Positions 1 to 10,935 of a DNA stretch of 64,000 bases are shown piece by piece; within the stretch, counting starts at the first letter, position 1, and each line of letters opens with the position of its first letter. The notes beneath the pieces were generated by a model. That model was not told the DNA's origin, did no database searches, and saw only the letters and a list, made by a program, of their open reading frames with translations. Made by a program: the position numbers and the translations under genes. The DNA is taken from positions 2,232,001 to 2,296,000 of the forward strand of contig JBCAMK010000001.1 of assembly GCA_038503065.1 (NCBI GenBank), given 5' to 3'. The stretch is from Paragyromitra xinjiangensis (taxonomy: Eukaryota; Ascomycota; Pezizomycetes; Pezizales; Discinaceae).

Positions 1-245
1 GCAGCATTAAAAACGTGATAGTCAGACATAAGTAAAACGCTGTGAATGATAGAAGCATTACCGAAAAATTAACAAAAAAACAAAGAGCACCCCACCCCAC
101 CCTACCCTAACCACGGATGTGTGCAACAGCGGGATCGCAGTACACATCATTGAAGCCTATACCCTAGACAACCGCCCCAATTGAAACCCTGTACAATAGA
201 CTCGCCCCCCCCCCCCCCACCCAAAAACCATTCCCTACCAATCAT
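1..245. other. 3' flank of erg3
   Basis: No gene is seen here. The stretch lies downstream of the minus-strand erg3 stop codon and probably holds its 3' UTR. It contains a run of 14 C residues at 205-218, which would be poly-G in the transcript. Confidence 0.5.
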
Positions 246-1406
246 CTATTTCTCCTTCTTCGGTTCGCTTGAGGCATACTCCCTGTATGTATCATCACCC
301 TCGACAGCAGCAACGACCTTCTCCATCTCCGCGACTTGTTTCTCCCACTCCTTAGTCGCCATCTTGGTCTCCTTGTAGAAGAGTTCCATGTTCGGCTTGC
401 GGTACGAGCCGAGAAGACGGTCCCAAAGAGTTGTGTACTGGCCATAGTTGTAGTTGAAGTATAGGTGGTGCATAGTGTGGCAGGCGGCGCCGTTGATGAC
501 AGGGGAGTTGGCAACATATTCTCCATCATCTATCGAGATGCGTTAGCGGAGGATTTCTCAGGAGGGATAGGGGAAACATACGGATCATGATGGTCCACAC
601 GTTGATGAACACAAACAACCCAATATACGCGAGCTTCTGAAGCGGGAAAATGAACGGGAAAACATGATACGGCACGCTCTGCAAGAATCCATCCATGGGG
701 TGGAAAGCATGGCTGGCGTATGGAGTTGGCATGATCCACTTGTGGTGCGGCTTGTGGAGAACCTTATAAACACTCGGATGGTGCAGTCCACGGTGGATAA
801 GATAGATCCAGAAATCGGTAAACATCAAGAAGATCGGGAATTGAAGCCACATGTAACCCTTTCCGTAGTCCTCGACGTTCTGGTAGAGTTTCGAGTATCC
901 GCGGACCTCCAATAGGAAGCAAGGTGCGGTGAAGATGGCCATCACTGGGATCGATCGCATGGTTTGCGCAATTTCTTGCCGCATTTGATTTTTGAGGAAT
1001 TTGGGGTGCTTAAAAGTGTCTTTATCGAAAATGAATACGTAAGAGAGTGATGCGAAGATGAAATATATGAAGAGGCCGAAAATCCTGCCATGAGAGTTGA
1101 ATTAGCGAATCACAAAATTATCATGGTGGTAAAGGAATTTAAGTACCATGTCACCAAGAACAGAGACATCATCTGTCTTTCCCAATCGCCCCGCTGCCAT
1201 TGCGAGAGGTAGGCATATCGTGAAGGTTGGAGACCCAAGAACTCTGACACAATATCGTTCTCTATCGGGGTGTTGATACGGGCAGCACCAGCAAGCGCAG
1301 TGGCATTGGCCTTCAGAGTCTCGAAGGCAGGAGCTGCTAGAGGTAGGACGGTGGCGTATATCCTGTCAAAGAACAGGTTATCGCCGACTCCTAACACGTA
1401 GTCCAT
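246..1406 (-). CDS. erg3: Sterol C-5 desaturase (lathosterol oxidase)
   Basis: Three exons: 1147-1406, 582-1084 and 246-529, giving 348 residues. Introns of 62 and 52 bp have GTACTT and GTATGT donors and CAG/TAG acceptors. The product should introduce the C-5(6) double bond in ergosterol synthesis as a di-iron, multi-pass ER membrane enzyme using cytochrome b5. The three histidine boxes of the fatty-acid hydroxylase/sterol desaturase family are present: HRGLHH (about residues 184-189), HKPHH (197-201) and HTMHH (272-276). The last sits in the ERG3-typical context [14 protein letters not shown]. Hydrophobic segments lie around residues 75-105 and 125-180. The second box is formed in exon 2 and the third only appears after splicing to exon 3. 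Length matches fungal ERG3 (about 350). The start is the only ATG in the first exon's frame before the conserved region. Family assignment is firm. Some fungi carry several ERG3 paralogues, and which one this is cannot be told. Confidence 0.95.
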
Positions 1407-2748
1407 GGCGATGTCGTGAATTCACCGAACAAAAGGGGTTTTCCGTCGTTAGGAACGATGCAATACACTAACTCGCAGAAAGTCTAAGGGAAGACTAAAC
1501 AAAAGAGACGACGGTTGCTTTCAAGCAGATAGCGACAACCTACAGCAGTGGGTGAACAGCGAATGTGTAGAGAACCCAAAACCAAGCGCCCAAGCAGTGG
1601 CAGCAACAGATCTTTAAGTAAAGAGAACAGGAATAAAGAAAGGAGGACTATCACCCATAAGAAAGGGAAAAAATTATCTGGATTGATAAGATGAGCACAG
1701 ATGGGGGCTGGCCGGGGACCTGTCCCACCAATACAAGCTGGCGCCACAACAGCATGGCAAAGGGGCTCATCCGGAAAGAGCTCGTCCGATAAATATGCAC
1801 CATCCTTAATCCTGCATGCCATTATCCACTTTCGACCCACTGTACCTGATTCGGAAGTACCTCCACCAGAAAGAACTCGAAAACAAGTGCCAAAATGCTC
1901 CATTTTGACCCAGACCCCTGAAGAACTGCCAGGGTTTCAGGGGCTCTGCTTCCTCCAGTTGGTCCATCACACCACTGTCTCCACCTTTCGGATGCCAGAA
2001 ACTCCGGGACAACTGCCCTGAGCCAAGACTCTTATTCGTCGTCGCGTCTTTTTACGAACACGATCACGAATGCAACATCGCGTGGGAAAAGAAAAAGCTT
2101 TGATGTTTTGTGGTGGATTCTGGAAAGATTCTTACCGGAAAACGGATCATTGTGGTTTCCCCTGGCCAACCCTTATCGAGTTAGTTGAACGGAAACATCC
2201 GGACTTGAGTCCTAGTAGACTTAAGCTTTTGAGCATGTGCTTAGGCAGAACCATAAGAACCGGAAAACATGGGGTGTGTGGCTTTATATGTGACGATATC
2301 TGTGCGCTATTCCGTAGCATACAAAGCCACACCTCCTTGTTTTCTGGTTCTCATGGTTCTACCCAAGTAGTTCTGAAATTACCTGGCAATTCACAAGCAC
2401 TGTAAACCCTGGGCTACAATATCGCTCCGTTTCGTTAAACGATGTCACACAACGTCACTCGGAGTCTACTATTGCGAGTTACAAATGTAGACGTACTGGC
2501 GAATTATTCCTAACTTAGAATAATCAAAGCTGGCGCGATGGATAGCGCTGGGGGATACAAAGACAGAAAGCACATCTCAAGGGCCTTTTTAAGATATCAA
2601 TCTCTTCATTTGATCGTTCTGAATGGGCATATTAATGTGTTGGACCCGCCCTATTCAGTAGGCTTCCATGCTGCTGAAAGAAAACTAACCATTCCACCAG
2701 TTATGTAGTCGCAGGATCAAGCAGTAAATCCGGCAACATACTACATTG
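1407..2748. other. erg3 upstream region
   Basis: No gene supported. It includes the erg3 promoter and 5' UTR (just above 1406). The open frames on both strands at 1484-2405 have no family resemblance and lack codon structure like that of the neighbours. Confidence 0.4.
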
Positions 2749-2750
2749 TA

Positions 2751-2965
2751 CTCATGTCGCCGGATTGCTATTGCTTTCCTTTTTACAGAAATAGATCTGC
2801 CCACCAAAACCACCCAACGGGACAAGTTGTTATTAGCTGGTATTTGGAGGGAAGATCGTTTGGGTAGCAAAGATATCAGTCGCCACTCTAGAAAGTTTCC
2901 TACTTGCGTAAGAATCCAGATTTATTTCCTGGATAGGGAAAGCAATAGCAATCCGGCGACATGAG
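2751..2965. mobile_element. Tc1/mariner-type MITE, 215 bp
   Basis: Perfect 29-bp terminal inverted repeats occupy 2751-2779 and 2937-2965; the outer part reads CTCATGTCGCCGGATTGC on the left and its reverse complement on the right. Similarity between the arms continues imperfectly for about 20 bp inward, through an AAATAGATCTG / AAATAAATCTG block. The element is flanked on both sides by TA (2749-2750 and 2966-2967), the target duplication of Tc1/mariner elements. The interior is too short for a transposase and no coding remnant is seen, so it is non-autonomous. Superfamily is inferred from the TA duplication. Confidence 0.88.
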
Positions 2966-2967
2966 TA

Positions 2968-5751
2968 AACCATAGGCGATAGTATCGGGCCAGGTATTCA
3001 GTTCTTTAGGGTGCTACATGCAAGAACACCCGGTATCCACCCTACGGGTGCCTAATTTCCAACGCGAGATATGTCTTTTTGATATAGCTATCTTTAACGG
3101 TCTCTGCTTATAAACAAAGAAAGCAATCATGTCTTTTAGTCAAAGGGAAACGGGGCCTAATGGCTTACTTGTGGGCTACCAAGCAGCATAAGGGCTTACT
3201 ATTTTTGTGTAGTTCCATGTTCCCAATTCGGTATCCGTGAGGCTGATATGCATGCGTACGCAATCTTTGTTACGTCATCGGTCATGCTAGTAGCAAAACT
3301 GATTTGTATACTTTGGTAGGGGCTAGTTAGTAAGAAGAGAACTTAAAGGGCTTTAAACTCCGGAACATACCTAGATTTGTGGGCTTAACCCGTTGCCCCG
3401 GAATGATCTTGGGGGGGGCGTAGGACTAAAGTTAGGCCTACCATCCTCCACCTATCCTGGAGATAAAGGTGAGCGGCCGTGAAATGACCAAAATGATTTC
3501 ACGCGTATTTGACAACGGTGTAAATTTTGTTAAAAGACTTGTAACTCTAGATCGTGATTCTCTATTGTGATGGCTGGATGTTATTAGATGAAGATCTCTG
3601 CCGTAAGGGTCTAGCTACTGGGGATACTTTTCTAGCCTAAGCAGATTCTATGCTTGTTGTGCGGCTATAGGGTATACTTGGGTGCAGGCGCGGGCCACCA
3701 GCTAACTACTGTACGCACGTTGAAACGAGTGATGATGTGTGTTTGGTGCGAGGATTTCTTAGGGCACCATTTAATTTTGAGGTTCCTGATGTGGTAGGGT
3801 TTTTTGGCTTGTGTTATTATGTTCTGCGCTAGCAACTTCAGGTGCCTGACTGCGGCGAAGATCTCGTGCCTGACATTCACGTAACACCAGAACGGGGCTA
3901 CAGCAAAAGTTCTTTGCGCTTCTGCAGAGGTACCATGCATGGCATCCCTTTTAGGGTATTTTCCGACTGATGACTTTCTTACCTTGTCCCTCAGCTTTAT
4001 TGTTGGATCGAGTGTATGGAGCATAAATGTCCTCTCCTCTTTCGAGTATTTAGCACCGTCAACCAAACTTGATATAACCCGAATCTCGATAGAGTAGCGC
4101 ATTCTTGCCTATTTTTAAACTTTGACTCTAAATATTACTCTCAAGCTCTGAAACTGCTTTTCGTATGGAAATGGGTCCTTCAAATTATATCCCGTGCGAG
4201 GCTGGTAAAGGGATTATAAAGCCCGGCCTATCGCAGCAAAGGAATGGGAAGTGCAGCGCGACACGTTTACAAGGTTATGCTTTACTGAAAATCACGAACT
4301 TTTGTCTTCATTCAACATGTCGATTTTTTTCTAAATTCAAACTGCTGCATTTAGCTCGAAACAATGTGAGATGGTGATTAAGAGATGGAAATTCCAGAAG
4401 AAACTCCAGAAGGCAAAGGCGATAGCGATGATACGAATTCGAAATAAACGAACACGAGAAGGCAAAGAAACAAACTTCACATTTAATGACCAGCCAGCCA
4501 GCCAGCGAACAAAGCCTAGAGCGTGCACGCAAGAGGCATCAAGGTACTGGAGAGCAACCAGAATGGGAAAATAGAAGTTCGCCTGTGGGTATGTTTCTTC
4601 TCCTACATACCCGTTTGTTCTCATTACTCACCCTGATAACTACACCATCATTCGTGGAATATTGGGCTCCAAAGTCTTCCGTAGTCAACAGTCCAAGCTA
4701 TGCATGCTGGCCCTCATGTAGGAGGGTGTACACCATCTCCAAGAACTTCGACCTGCGAGTTCTTTGAATCCGTATCTCCGCTCTCTTCTATTGAAGATTT
4801 CGTTTATCGATTAGATAGCGTACAGGGTATTTCGAATGTCACCGAACCAACTATGCCTAGTAGAGAAACCCTCGGCCTAGATGCTACGTTTGTAGGAGAT
4901 GGATACGCTCGACTGAAGCTGCCAAAGGATTCTGTGACTTGGTTCAATGATGATCCTTCAATGCAGATTACCTTGCCTACTGGAGATGACTATACTCAAC
5001 TAGTGCCACTGGGCAGGGCAGGTGGAGATAATGCACTTCGGGTTTCTGAGGGCCTTTCGATGGGATTAACGTGTCTGTATTTGGCAGTGACTGCCCCGCT
5101 CAACCGAAGTTGGGCTCGATGACTGAAGACTTTGCACGACAGTTCTTTGGTGATCGATCCGCAGTGATTAACTCGCAGTGGTAGCCTTTAATATCAAATT
5201 ACACTGCGAATAATACCAACTTCGTGTTCGCTAGGTGGTACTACGGTTCATGGCTAGGCTAAGATAGCTTCTCTGCGGCCGGGGCTAGGGGTGGAATTAT
5301 GTTGCTTTAGCCTAGAGCGTGCCATAGGACGAGCTGTGAGTAACCTGGATCGCTTCTAGCGATCAGTTCAATTGAAATAGGATCGGAGGCTTAGTGGCTC
5401 GAACTAATCAAGCCTGGGCTCAAAAGGTCTCCGGTATCTCGAACTTCTGTTGCAGTTTGATAATTTCAGCTTGGTTGTGAGCCTTGTAGTGAATCTCCTA
5501 CTGTATAAAACCCGAGCTGGGGAGTGTTGAAGTAAAATCATGGTATGCTGGCTTGTATGCTTTTGTATATCAGATGTTCAAGTTGGATGCTTGAGTTGTT
5601 TGGGTTGGCCTGATGAACTTAATTACGATAGAAAGGTATTTGTGAGTTGTGCTAGGTGCGGAGATGAGGATTCATAACCCCTATATCTGATTCTGCGTGC
5701 GGGTAGCTACCCAATTAGTTACACGTGTGGCAATACCTTATTGAACCACCC
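2968..5751. other. Gene-poor region
   Basis: AT-rich sequence with many stops in all frames. Apart from the doubtful open frame at 4700-5122 I see no gene. The longest other frame (3665-4102, minus) is unlike any family I recognise. Confidence 0.4.
4700..5122 (+). CDS. Doubtful open frame, 140 aa
   Basis: An ATG-initiated frame of 140 residues. From about residue 20 onward it has a balanced, soluble-protein-like composition (for example DATFVGDGYARLKLP and ITLPTGDDYTQLVPL), unlike most frames nearby, which are rich in Ser, Leu and Cys. I recognise no domain, signal peptide or motif. There are no clear introns, and the C-terminus ends abruptly after a leucine-rich segment. It could be an orphan gene exon, a decayed gene fragment or chance. 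It sits in a gene desert between two MITEs. Confidence 0.2.
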   Translation: MHAGPHVGGCTPSPRTSTCEFFESVSPLSSIEDFVYRLDSVQGISNVTEPTMPSRETLGLDATFVGDGYARLKLPKDSVTWFNDDPSMQITLPTGDDYTQLVPLGRAGGDNALRVSEGLSMGLTCLYLAVTAPLNRSWAR

Positions 5752-5759
5752 GTTACAAC

Positions 5760-6263
5760 TAGTGATGTCGACGAGACAAAACATCTCGGGATCAGAGCTC
5801 GAGACATAGTCTCGAGACTAGACAAGACAGAGCCTCTACAAGACAAGATATTTCGGGAGGAATTTGTGAAATCTCGAGATAAGTCTCGAGATTTCCGAGT
5901 GATATTAAATGATCGGGTTTAGCGATAGGTCCAAGCGATGGGCGTCCTATCTCCCCCTAAATCACGCGAGTTGACAGCTCTATTGTGCTTCTGTCATTTG
6001 CATCCACTGATAAGATTCTTCTTACGATCACCAATTCCCGATGCTAGTATCACAAAACCCTCAACCACCCCTAATAGTATACTTCCTCCTGAAAATGATG
6101 AGACAGCAGCCCCTCGAGTTTTGAGGAGACCCACTTGATAAATCTCGAGATGAAGCTCAAGGCCGGTTCAATATCTCAGGACCCACAAGATTGAAGGCCT
6201 ACAAGACAATACAAGTCAAGATCCACTCGATATAGGTCTCGTCTCGCCTCGTCGACATCACTA
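5760..6263. mobile_element. hAT-type MITE, 504 bp, with 8-bp target duplication
   Basis: Terminal inverted repeats of 16 bp match perfectly: TAGTGATGTCGACGAG at 5760-5775 and its reverse complement at 6248-6263. The next about 10 bp differ mostly by A/G changes. The TAGTG end fits the hAT consensus (TAG/CAGNG). The flanks form an 8-bp duplication, GTTACAAC (5752-5759) and GTCACAAC (6264-6271), with one C/T difference. The interior has several CTCGAG-centred palindromes, notably 5798-5816 (8-bp arms, 3-nt loop) and 5868-5895 (12-bp arms, 4-nt loop). There is no transposase coding, so it is non-autonomous. Transition-type differences between the ends and between the flanks would fit repeat-induced point mutation, but other causes are possible. 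Confidence 0.88.
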
Positions 6264-6271
6264 GTCACAAC

Positions 6272-8576
6272 TCTAAGCCAAGAGTGGGCGAGTAGCGGGG
6301 AAAGCGCGCTCGAGGCCAAAGTGACAAAAAGGATGATTATCTGCCGGAGAGCCGGAATGGCGCTCAGAGGTTGAAATAAGAAGTGGCAGTGTGACTCACT
6401 CGTATAAGTACATTTTTATCCGAAAAAATATGCTGCCAAACCATTCTCAGCAAGATCTCCCAGCCGTACTCTGTTTAGAAATCTTAGCGTCATTCCGGTT
6501 CTTGTCAATTTCTGCGGTATTACATTACATGTAGTTAAGGGGTGTCGTATGAGTCTATTCCTGACGGTAAGTAGAAGGCTGGTGTTGTCACCTTCGATAC
6601 ATGTACACTTATCACCCGATCCATGCATATACTTAAGGAATAAGTAATACAAAATATATCCATTCGTTTGGGGCGCTACACAACAGCAATCAATTCACTG
6701 GAACCTTGGATGATCCAACAAATAGAAATGTTGAATGATCTCGGGTTGCGGTGAGGAATCGCTGGGGACAACAGACGCGGAGTTAGTGCTCTATATCTCC
6801 GGGTGACGAGTTATGACTGGAGCTCGATGGCTGGGGGATAGTGTTTCACTTTCCAAGAATCCCTTTAGACTCGATTGGCTGCTCCAAAGCAAGGATTTTA
6901 TTGGGCTGTGTCGGGGCGGCCTGTAGATTCGTGTCGCTGTAAATCATGAGTGTCATGAAGCACAAGACATTATTGTGATCCTACAGCACTAGGGTATGCT
7001 GTCGCTTTTGAGGGGCTCGCGAGCGGTTGAAACTTGTTATGTCTGATGCTTCAACTGTAGAGTACTTGCTTAGCTGTGAATCTAAGTAGTTAGTCACCCA
7101 GTACGACCTGAACGAAGCGTTCAGCCCTCAGCCTACTAGCCATATCCAAGTAATCAAGTAATCTATCAGGGTCGTTATTCATTTTTTTCTGCTCTGGAAT
7201 CTTTCATGATGTTTAGGGGAATACTGTAAATCATGCCCAGTTTTGTTCTTCCTTCATCTTTACTGGTGATTTATGTAAAGAGATCAGGTTTTCTCTGGCC
7301 TCGATCTTCTACTGACTCATGTATTGCTAGGTTGTCTTGCTTCTCGATATTAGATCTAGACTGGTCCTTGTTACTAGCTTTAACTCCTGCTTTAACCTTC
7401 TCAAGGCTATTGTTGTGCTATAAATCCGCTGACGAAACGATAGACAATATGCGAGGGTGATCGAGAAATGAGGGCTGCAGGAAATCTTTAAGGGGTCGGG
7501 TGTGATCTAGGATATGCTGACTCTAAAGGGCAGAGAGACGAGGTTAGTCAGTCGAAGAACAGTGCACTGAAAGTGCACACAGACCTCAGCAGGAAAGCAG
7601 TAGTCCACCTGCCGGTAAGTTTGCAGTTTTTATTGTCTTGTGTTGGGGTTATTTTTAGCTTACTCTGGTAGCTATTTTAATATATTTGACCTGTAATCTT
7701 CTACAGTCAGCACTCTAGGCCATATCAGTTCTTGGAAGGGAGAAGATATCATGCATTAGCATTTTAGGCTGCACTCGTTCTTGAGTCAGAGGAGATACAT
7801 GTATACCATACCCTAGCACTACAAATCATGAAGATTTTCAGATAGGAAACACATCACGCTTTAGTATTCCGGACAGTGGCTTCCTTGGGCCATTCTCTCC
7901 AAGCACAGCCCATATATTATACTCTTTTCCATAAGCTGGGCCAATATACAAAGCTTAAGAAAACTGATCTTCTTTTACAAGACCCCGCTGACTGAAACCC
8001 TGAACAACTAGGCTAAACTGAATATATAGTCTTCACCTCTCCTTTTATTTCTGACTCATAGATATGTAGCGAGTGGAAGAAAACTTTTACGCTGAAAGCG
8101 CACCACCGTCGATCATCTAGAGTTTAAGACTATTCTTTCCTGTTTAAACAATTATCTGTACTGCTTTTGAGGGGCGATTCGACGAATGGCGGGTGTTAAA
8201 AATTGAGGCTTGCTAGATATTTTGTCGTAGTAAATACCATGTGTGTATTGGCTTTGCTTAAAATGTAGCGTAGCTAATACATGCCGTGGCGCGGAAATTT
8301 ACGGGAGTGGGGTAATGGTTGAAAAGTGTTGGAAGATGCGTAGTAGGAGGGGATATGCATGAAGAAGAAAGTAAAGAAGTGTGTGAGCGGCTTTTTTTTG
8401 CTAATGTGGAAGGAGATGGTAGAATGTGGGGAGTGTTTTTTTGGTGAGTTGTGGAGGTGCCCTGGGTTCGCGGTAAGCCGTGCGAACCACAGAAAATTAT
8501 AGGTGCGAGCCCAGAGGAGGCTGATATCAATTAGACCTATATCTCAACAATGTGACTGTAATGGAGGATTAATCTT
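6272..8576. other. Gene-poor region
   Basis: No gene, RNA or complete repeat recognised. There is a short palindrome-like word at 7562-7578 (GTGCACTGAAAGTGCAC) but no matching partner that would make it an element end. The part next to 8577 probably holds the 3' UTR of the regulator gene. Confidence 0.4.
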
Positions 8577-10278
8577 CTACTGTGTCGGACAATTTTGACA
8601 TAGTGCCAAAACTGTGACACCGAATGAGTCCATCCCCGCATACCACTCTTCGAATAGCATCGAGTCACCAGGCGGCCAGGCATCCTGAACCCGCGGCAAC
8701 CTTTCGCCTTTTAGTCCGGCTAGGTATTTTTCGTAGTCAAGTTCCCACTTGGTCCTCTCCGTGCTTTCCCACAGGTTCCTAATTGTTGGTAGTGGCAGTT
8801 CCTTTAGTTCGTTGCTCGTCAATGTTTGTAGCCCTCGGCTGTAGTGGAAAGATGCGTCGAATATAAATAATGTGATCAGGGTTCTACCGGGAAGAATGTT
8901 AGGAATAGACCTTCGTTGGTAAAAGGATGTGGGTTAGGTATGAACACACCGGCGTTTTGATTCTGCTAGAACCCATTCTTCCCAGACAGGCCGGGTGCTC
9001 TCAATCTCCCCTCGAGCCATTAGGCCACCAAGGCCAACGTTGAATGCTATAGTCTATAGAGAATAAGAATAAGTGGATATGATTTTAATTTGAGTGGGAT
9101 TGCTACATACTTCTATTTGCATCAGCATTGGTCGATCGAAGGTGAGATCATTTTCGAAATGCCGTATTAACGCGTACATGAGAGCAGCTTGTAACATGGA
9201 AAGCATCTCTGAGTCGCTGCACGAAATATACTGTGGAAATGAGATTAGCCTGACTTGAAACATTATTAGGTTTATATAGATCGGTACCTGTTGTAATATC
9301 CTTTCGTGCTCCTGCGCGATAGTTTTCATAATGAAATGCCGGTTCTCTGGTGTCATTGTTTTGTACATTTCAACGATCCCCTTGCAATTTGCAAGTGCTT
9401 CTGATATCCTTCCAGGAATAAGTGATGATGAGTGGATGAACGGCGGCAAACCGTTCCCCGATACCATCATTTTTGGGTATGCTCGAAGCACGCGGTTTAT
9501 GAAGCTGAAGTTGTGGAAGGCATTTGTTTCTGATACAGGTTGAGTGGTTAACCGGTGCCGCATGTTTATAAAAGACTCGAGAGAGACGAGCCGTAACGGC
9601 TGGCTCGTTGGCCGCAACTGCTCTCCACTGACTATAGAATTATCATCGTTCGAGCAAAGGGCTGAGATATTAAGTGACTTAAGGCTTCCAGACGTTTGCA
9701 TAGTCTGTGATGTCTCGAGCCCTGCCCCATGGTGGTCGGCCGCCCCGACAAATCCATACATAGGAGCCCAGTCGAGCAGACTGTTGCTTATTTCACCCCA
9801 GTCCACGATCGTGCCATCACTAAGTGGAGTATCGAAGCTTGTTTCGTTGGCATCATCAACTTGCTCAGTGTCTGTCGCAGCCGGTGTGGGAAGTGAGGTC
9901 TCCTCGTGAGAAGCTGGAGTTGGGGGTGAACCTGGAGCCGAAGCTCCGCGTGTTGTTGGTGGGGAGTAGTATCGACAATCGAAGCCCTTCGCCTTGCATC
10001 GGGAGCACGCAGGAGTTCGAAGATCGCATCGTGTTTTCGCCTGGGTACAGAGAGCACAGCTCTTCTTCCGGGGAATGGTTCCTGTTAGCTGCTTCTGTCG
10101 GCATCTTCGTAGGTGTCGGTCGCGAGAAGACCCTACGTTGACGGGTCAGCCTTGTCCATAACAGCAACCACGATGCTAGGCCACGCATACTTTGTTCAAA
10201 CGCCTTCTCACATATCGAGCATTTGAGTCCTGTCTGCGCTGTGCCAGATGGCCTATCCCAAATCCTGTCTTGAGGCAT
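8577..10278 (-). CDS. C2HC + Zn2Cys6 transcription factor
   Basis: Five exons: 10191-10278, 9288-10132, 9111-9230, 8950-9053 and 8577-8883, giving 487 residues. Introns are 57-66 bp. The N-terminus has a single finger, CSIC..RDRHLRRC (C20, C23, H36, C40), completed only by splicing. It is followed directly by a fungal binuclear cluster with spacing C-X2-C-X6-C-X6-C-X2-C-X6-C (C55 to C82). The rest is a middle region as in fungal regulators, including the motif WEEWVLAESKRR followed, after intron 4, by TLITLFIFD. The product should be a DNA-binding nuclear regulator. The first ATG in frame is at 10278; the frame stays open upstream only to a TTG codon. It is divergent from the transporter at 10936, with CGG-N4-CCG palindromes between them, so it probably controls that gene and itself. 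Intron 2 is 57 bp without a stop, so retention would keep the frame. The C-terminus is shorter than in many family members. Confidence 0.85.
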
Positions 10279-10329
10279 CGGTGTATACAATATGTACTTG
10301 TTGGTGGTATTTTCGTTCTGCGTTCTGCG

Positions 10330-10351
10330 TGGAACTCCGTATGGAATTCCG
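10330..10351. promoter_or_regulatory. Pair of near-CGG-N4-CCG sites
   Basis: TGGAACTCCG (10330-10339) and TGGAATTCCG (10342-10351) lie in tandem 2 bp apart. Each differs from CGG-N4-CCG by one base (T for the first C). They are close to the regulator's start codon, so possible autoregulatory sites. Confidence 0.35.
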
Positions 10352-10519
10352 AAAGTTTTTTAATGTCCGTATCTCAGAACAGGCTTACAAATGGTGGAAT
10401 TTGTGCTCGACTTACTTTATTTCCGTGCGCATAAAAGTGTAGTTACTGAACAGCATGCATTACGGATTAATCAAAGCTTGGTTGTGGTACAAATGGTACC
10501 GGTTGTTGAATAGTGAGCA

Positions 10520-10529
10520 CGGAATTCCG
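10520..10529. promoter_or_regulatory. CGG-N4-CCG palindrome (candidate Zn2Cys6 site)
   Basis: CGGAATTCCG, embedded in a longer perfect palindrome CACGGAATTCCGTG (10518-10531). Zn2Cys6 dimers typically bind inverted CGG triplets. Assigning it to the adjacent regulator is inference. Confidence 0.5.
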
Positions 10530-10666
10530 TGTCCTCGATGCTTACTGGAATGTTCGAAGGAGTGATATTGGGATGATAGGCCCCACGAGTGCCTGAATGC
10601 CTCTCATTTATTCCCTTACAAACACATGTTTCAAATATGCAAAGCTTATTCAGATCGTATTACAGG

Positions 10667-10676
10667 CGGAGCTCCG
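10667..10676. promoter_or_regulatory. CGG-N4-CCG palindrome (candidate Zn2Cys6 site)
   Basis: CGGAGCTCCG, the same 4-bp spacing as the site at 10520 but a different spacer, 147 bp away. It lies about 150 bp upstream of the transporter's TATA-like box, a normal place for an activating site. Confidence 0.5.
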
Positions 10677-10818
10677 GTTATTGCGCTATCAAGATAACTT
10701 TAATCCAATGTTGGCCTACAAGGGTGCATGCAGTAACGGGTCATGAAGAGTCATTGACGGCTTTGATATACCCAATGCGGAGTAAGGAGAAAGCACTCAT
10801 GAATATCATCTGCGGCTG

Positions 10819-10827
10819 TATATAAAA
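10819..10827 (+). promoter_or_regulatory. TATA-like box of the MFS gene
   Basis: TATATAAAA, 109 bp before the ATG at 10936. It is the best TATA match in the intergenic region and is oriented toward the transporter. Confidence 0.5.
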
Positions 10828-10935
10828 CAGATCAAATCCACTGTACAAGAAGGGCATCAATTGAACGCTGAGCCGTAGACTAGAATCTCTTCAAGTACTT
10901 CTTTTTGGCTTCTTTATACGACCGAAGGATACAGC

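Larger units (their letters stand above)
10279..10935. promoter_or_regulatory. Divergent promoter between regulator and MFS transporter
   Basis: A 657-bp shared upstream region. It contains two perfect CGG-N4-CCG palindromes (10520-10529 and 10667-10676), two near matches (10330-10339 and 10342-10351) and a TATA-like box at 10819-10827. No gene is supported inside it. Confidence 0.6.

Noticed and set aside
3665..4102. 145-codon minus-strand frame
   Set aside because: No motif, unusual mix of Trp, His and Lys, no neighbouring exons in phase; likely chance in a desert.
7562..7578. Palindrome-like GTGCACTGAAAGTGCAC, with a similar word near 8090
   Set aside because: The second word is in direct, not inverted, orientation and no target duplication is found, so not an element end.
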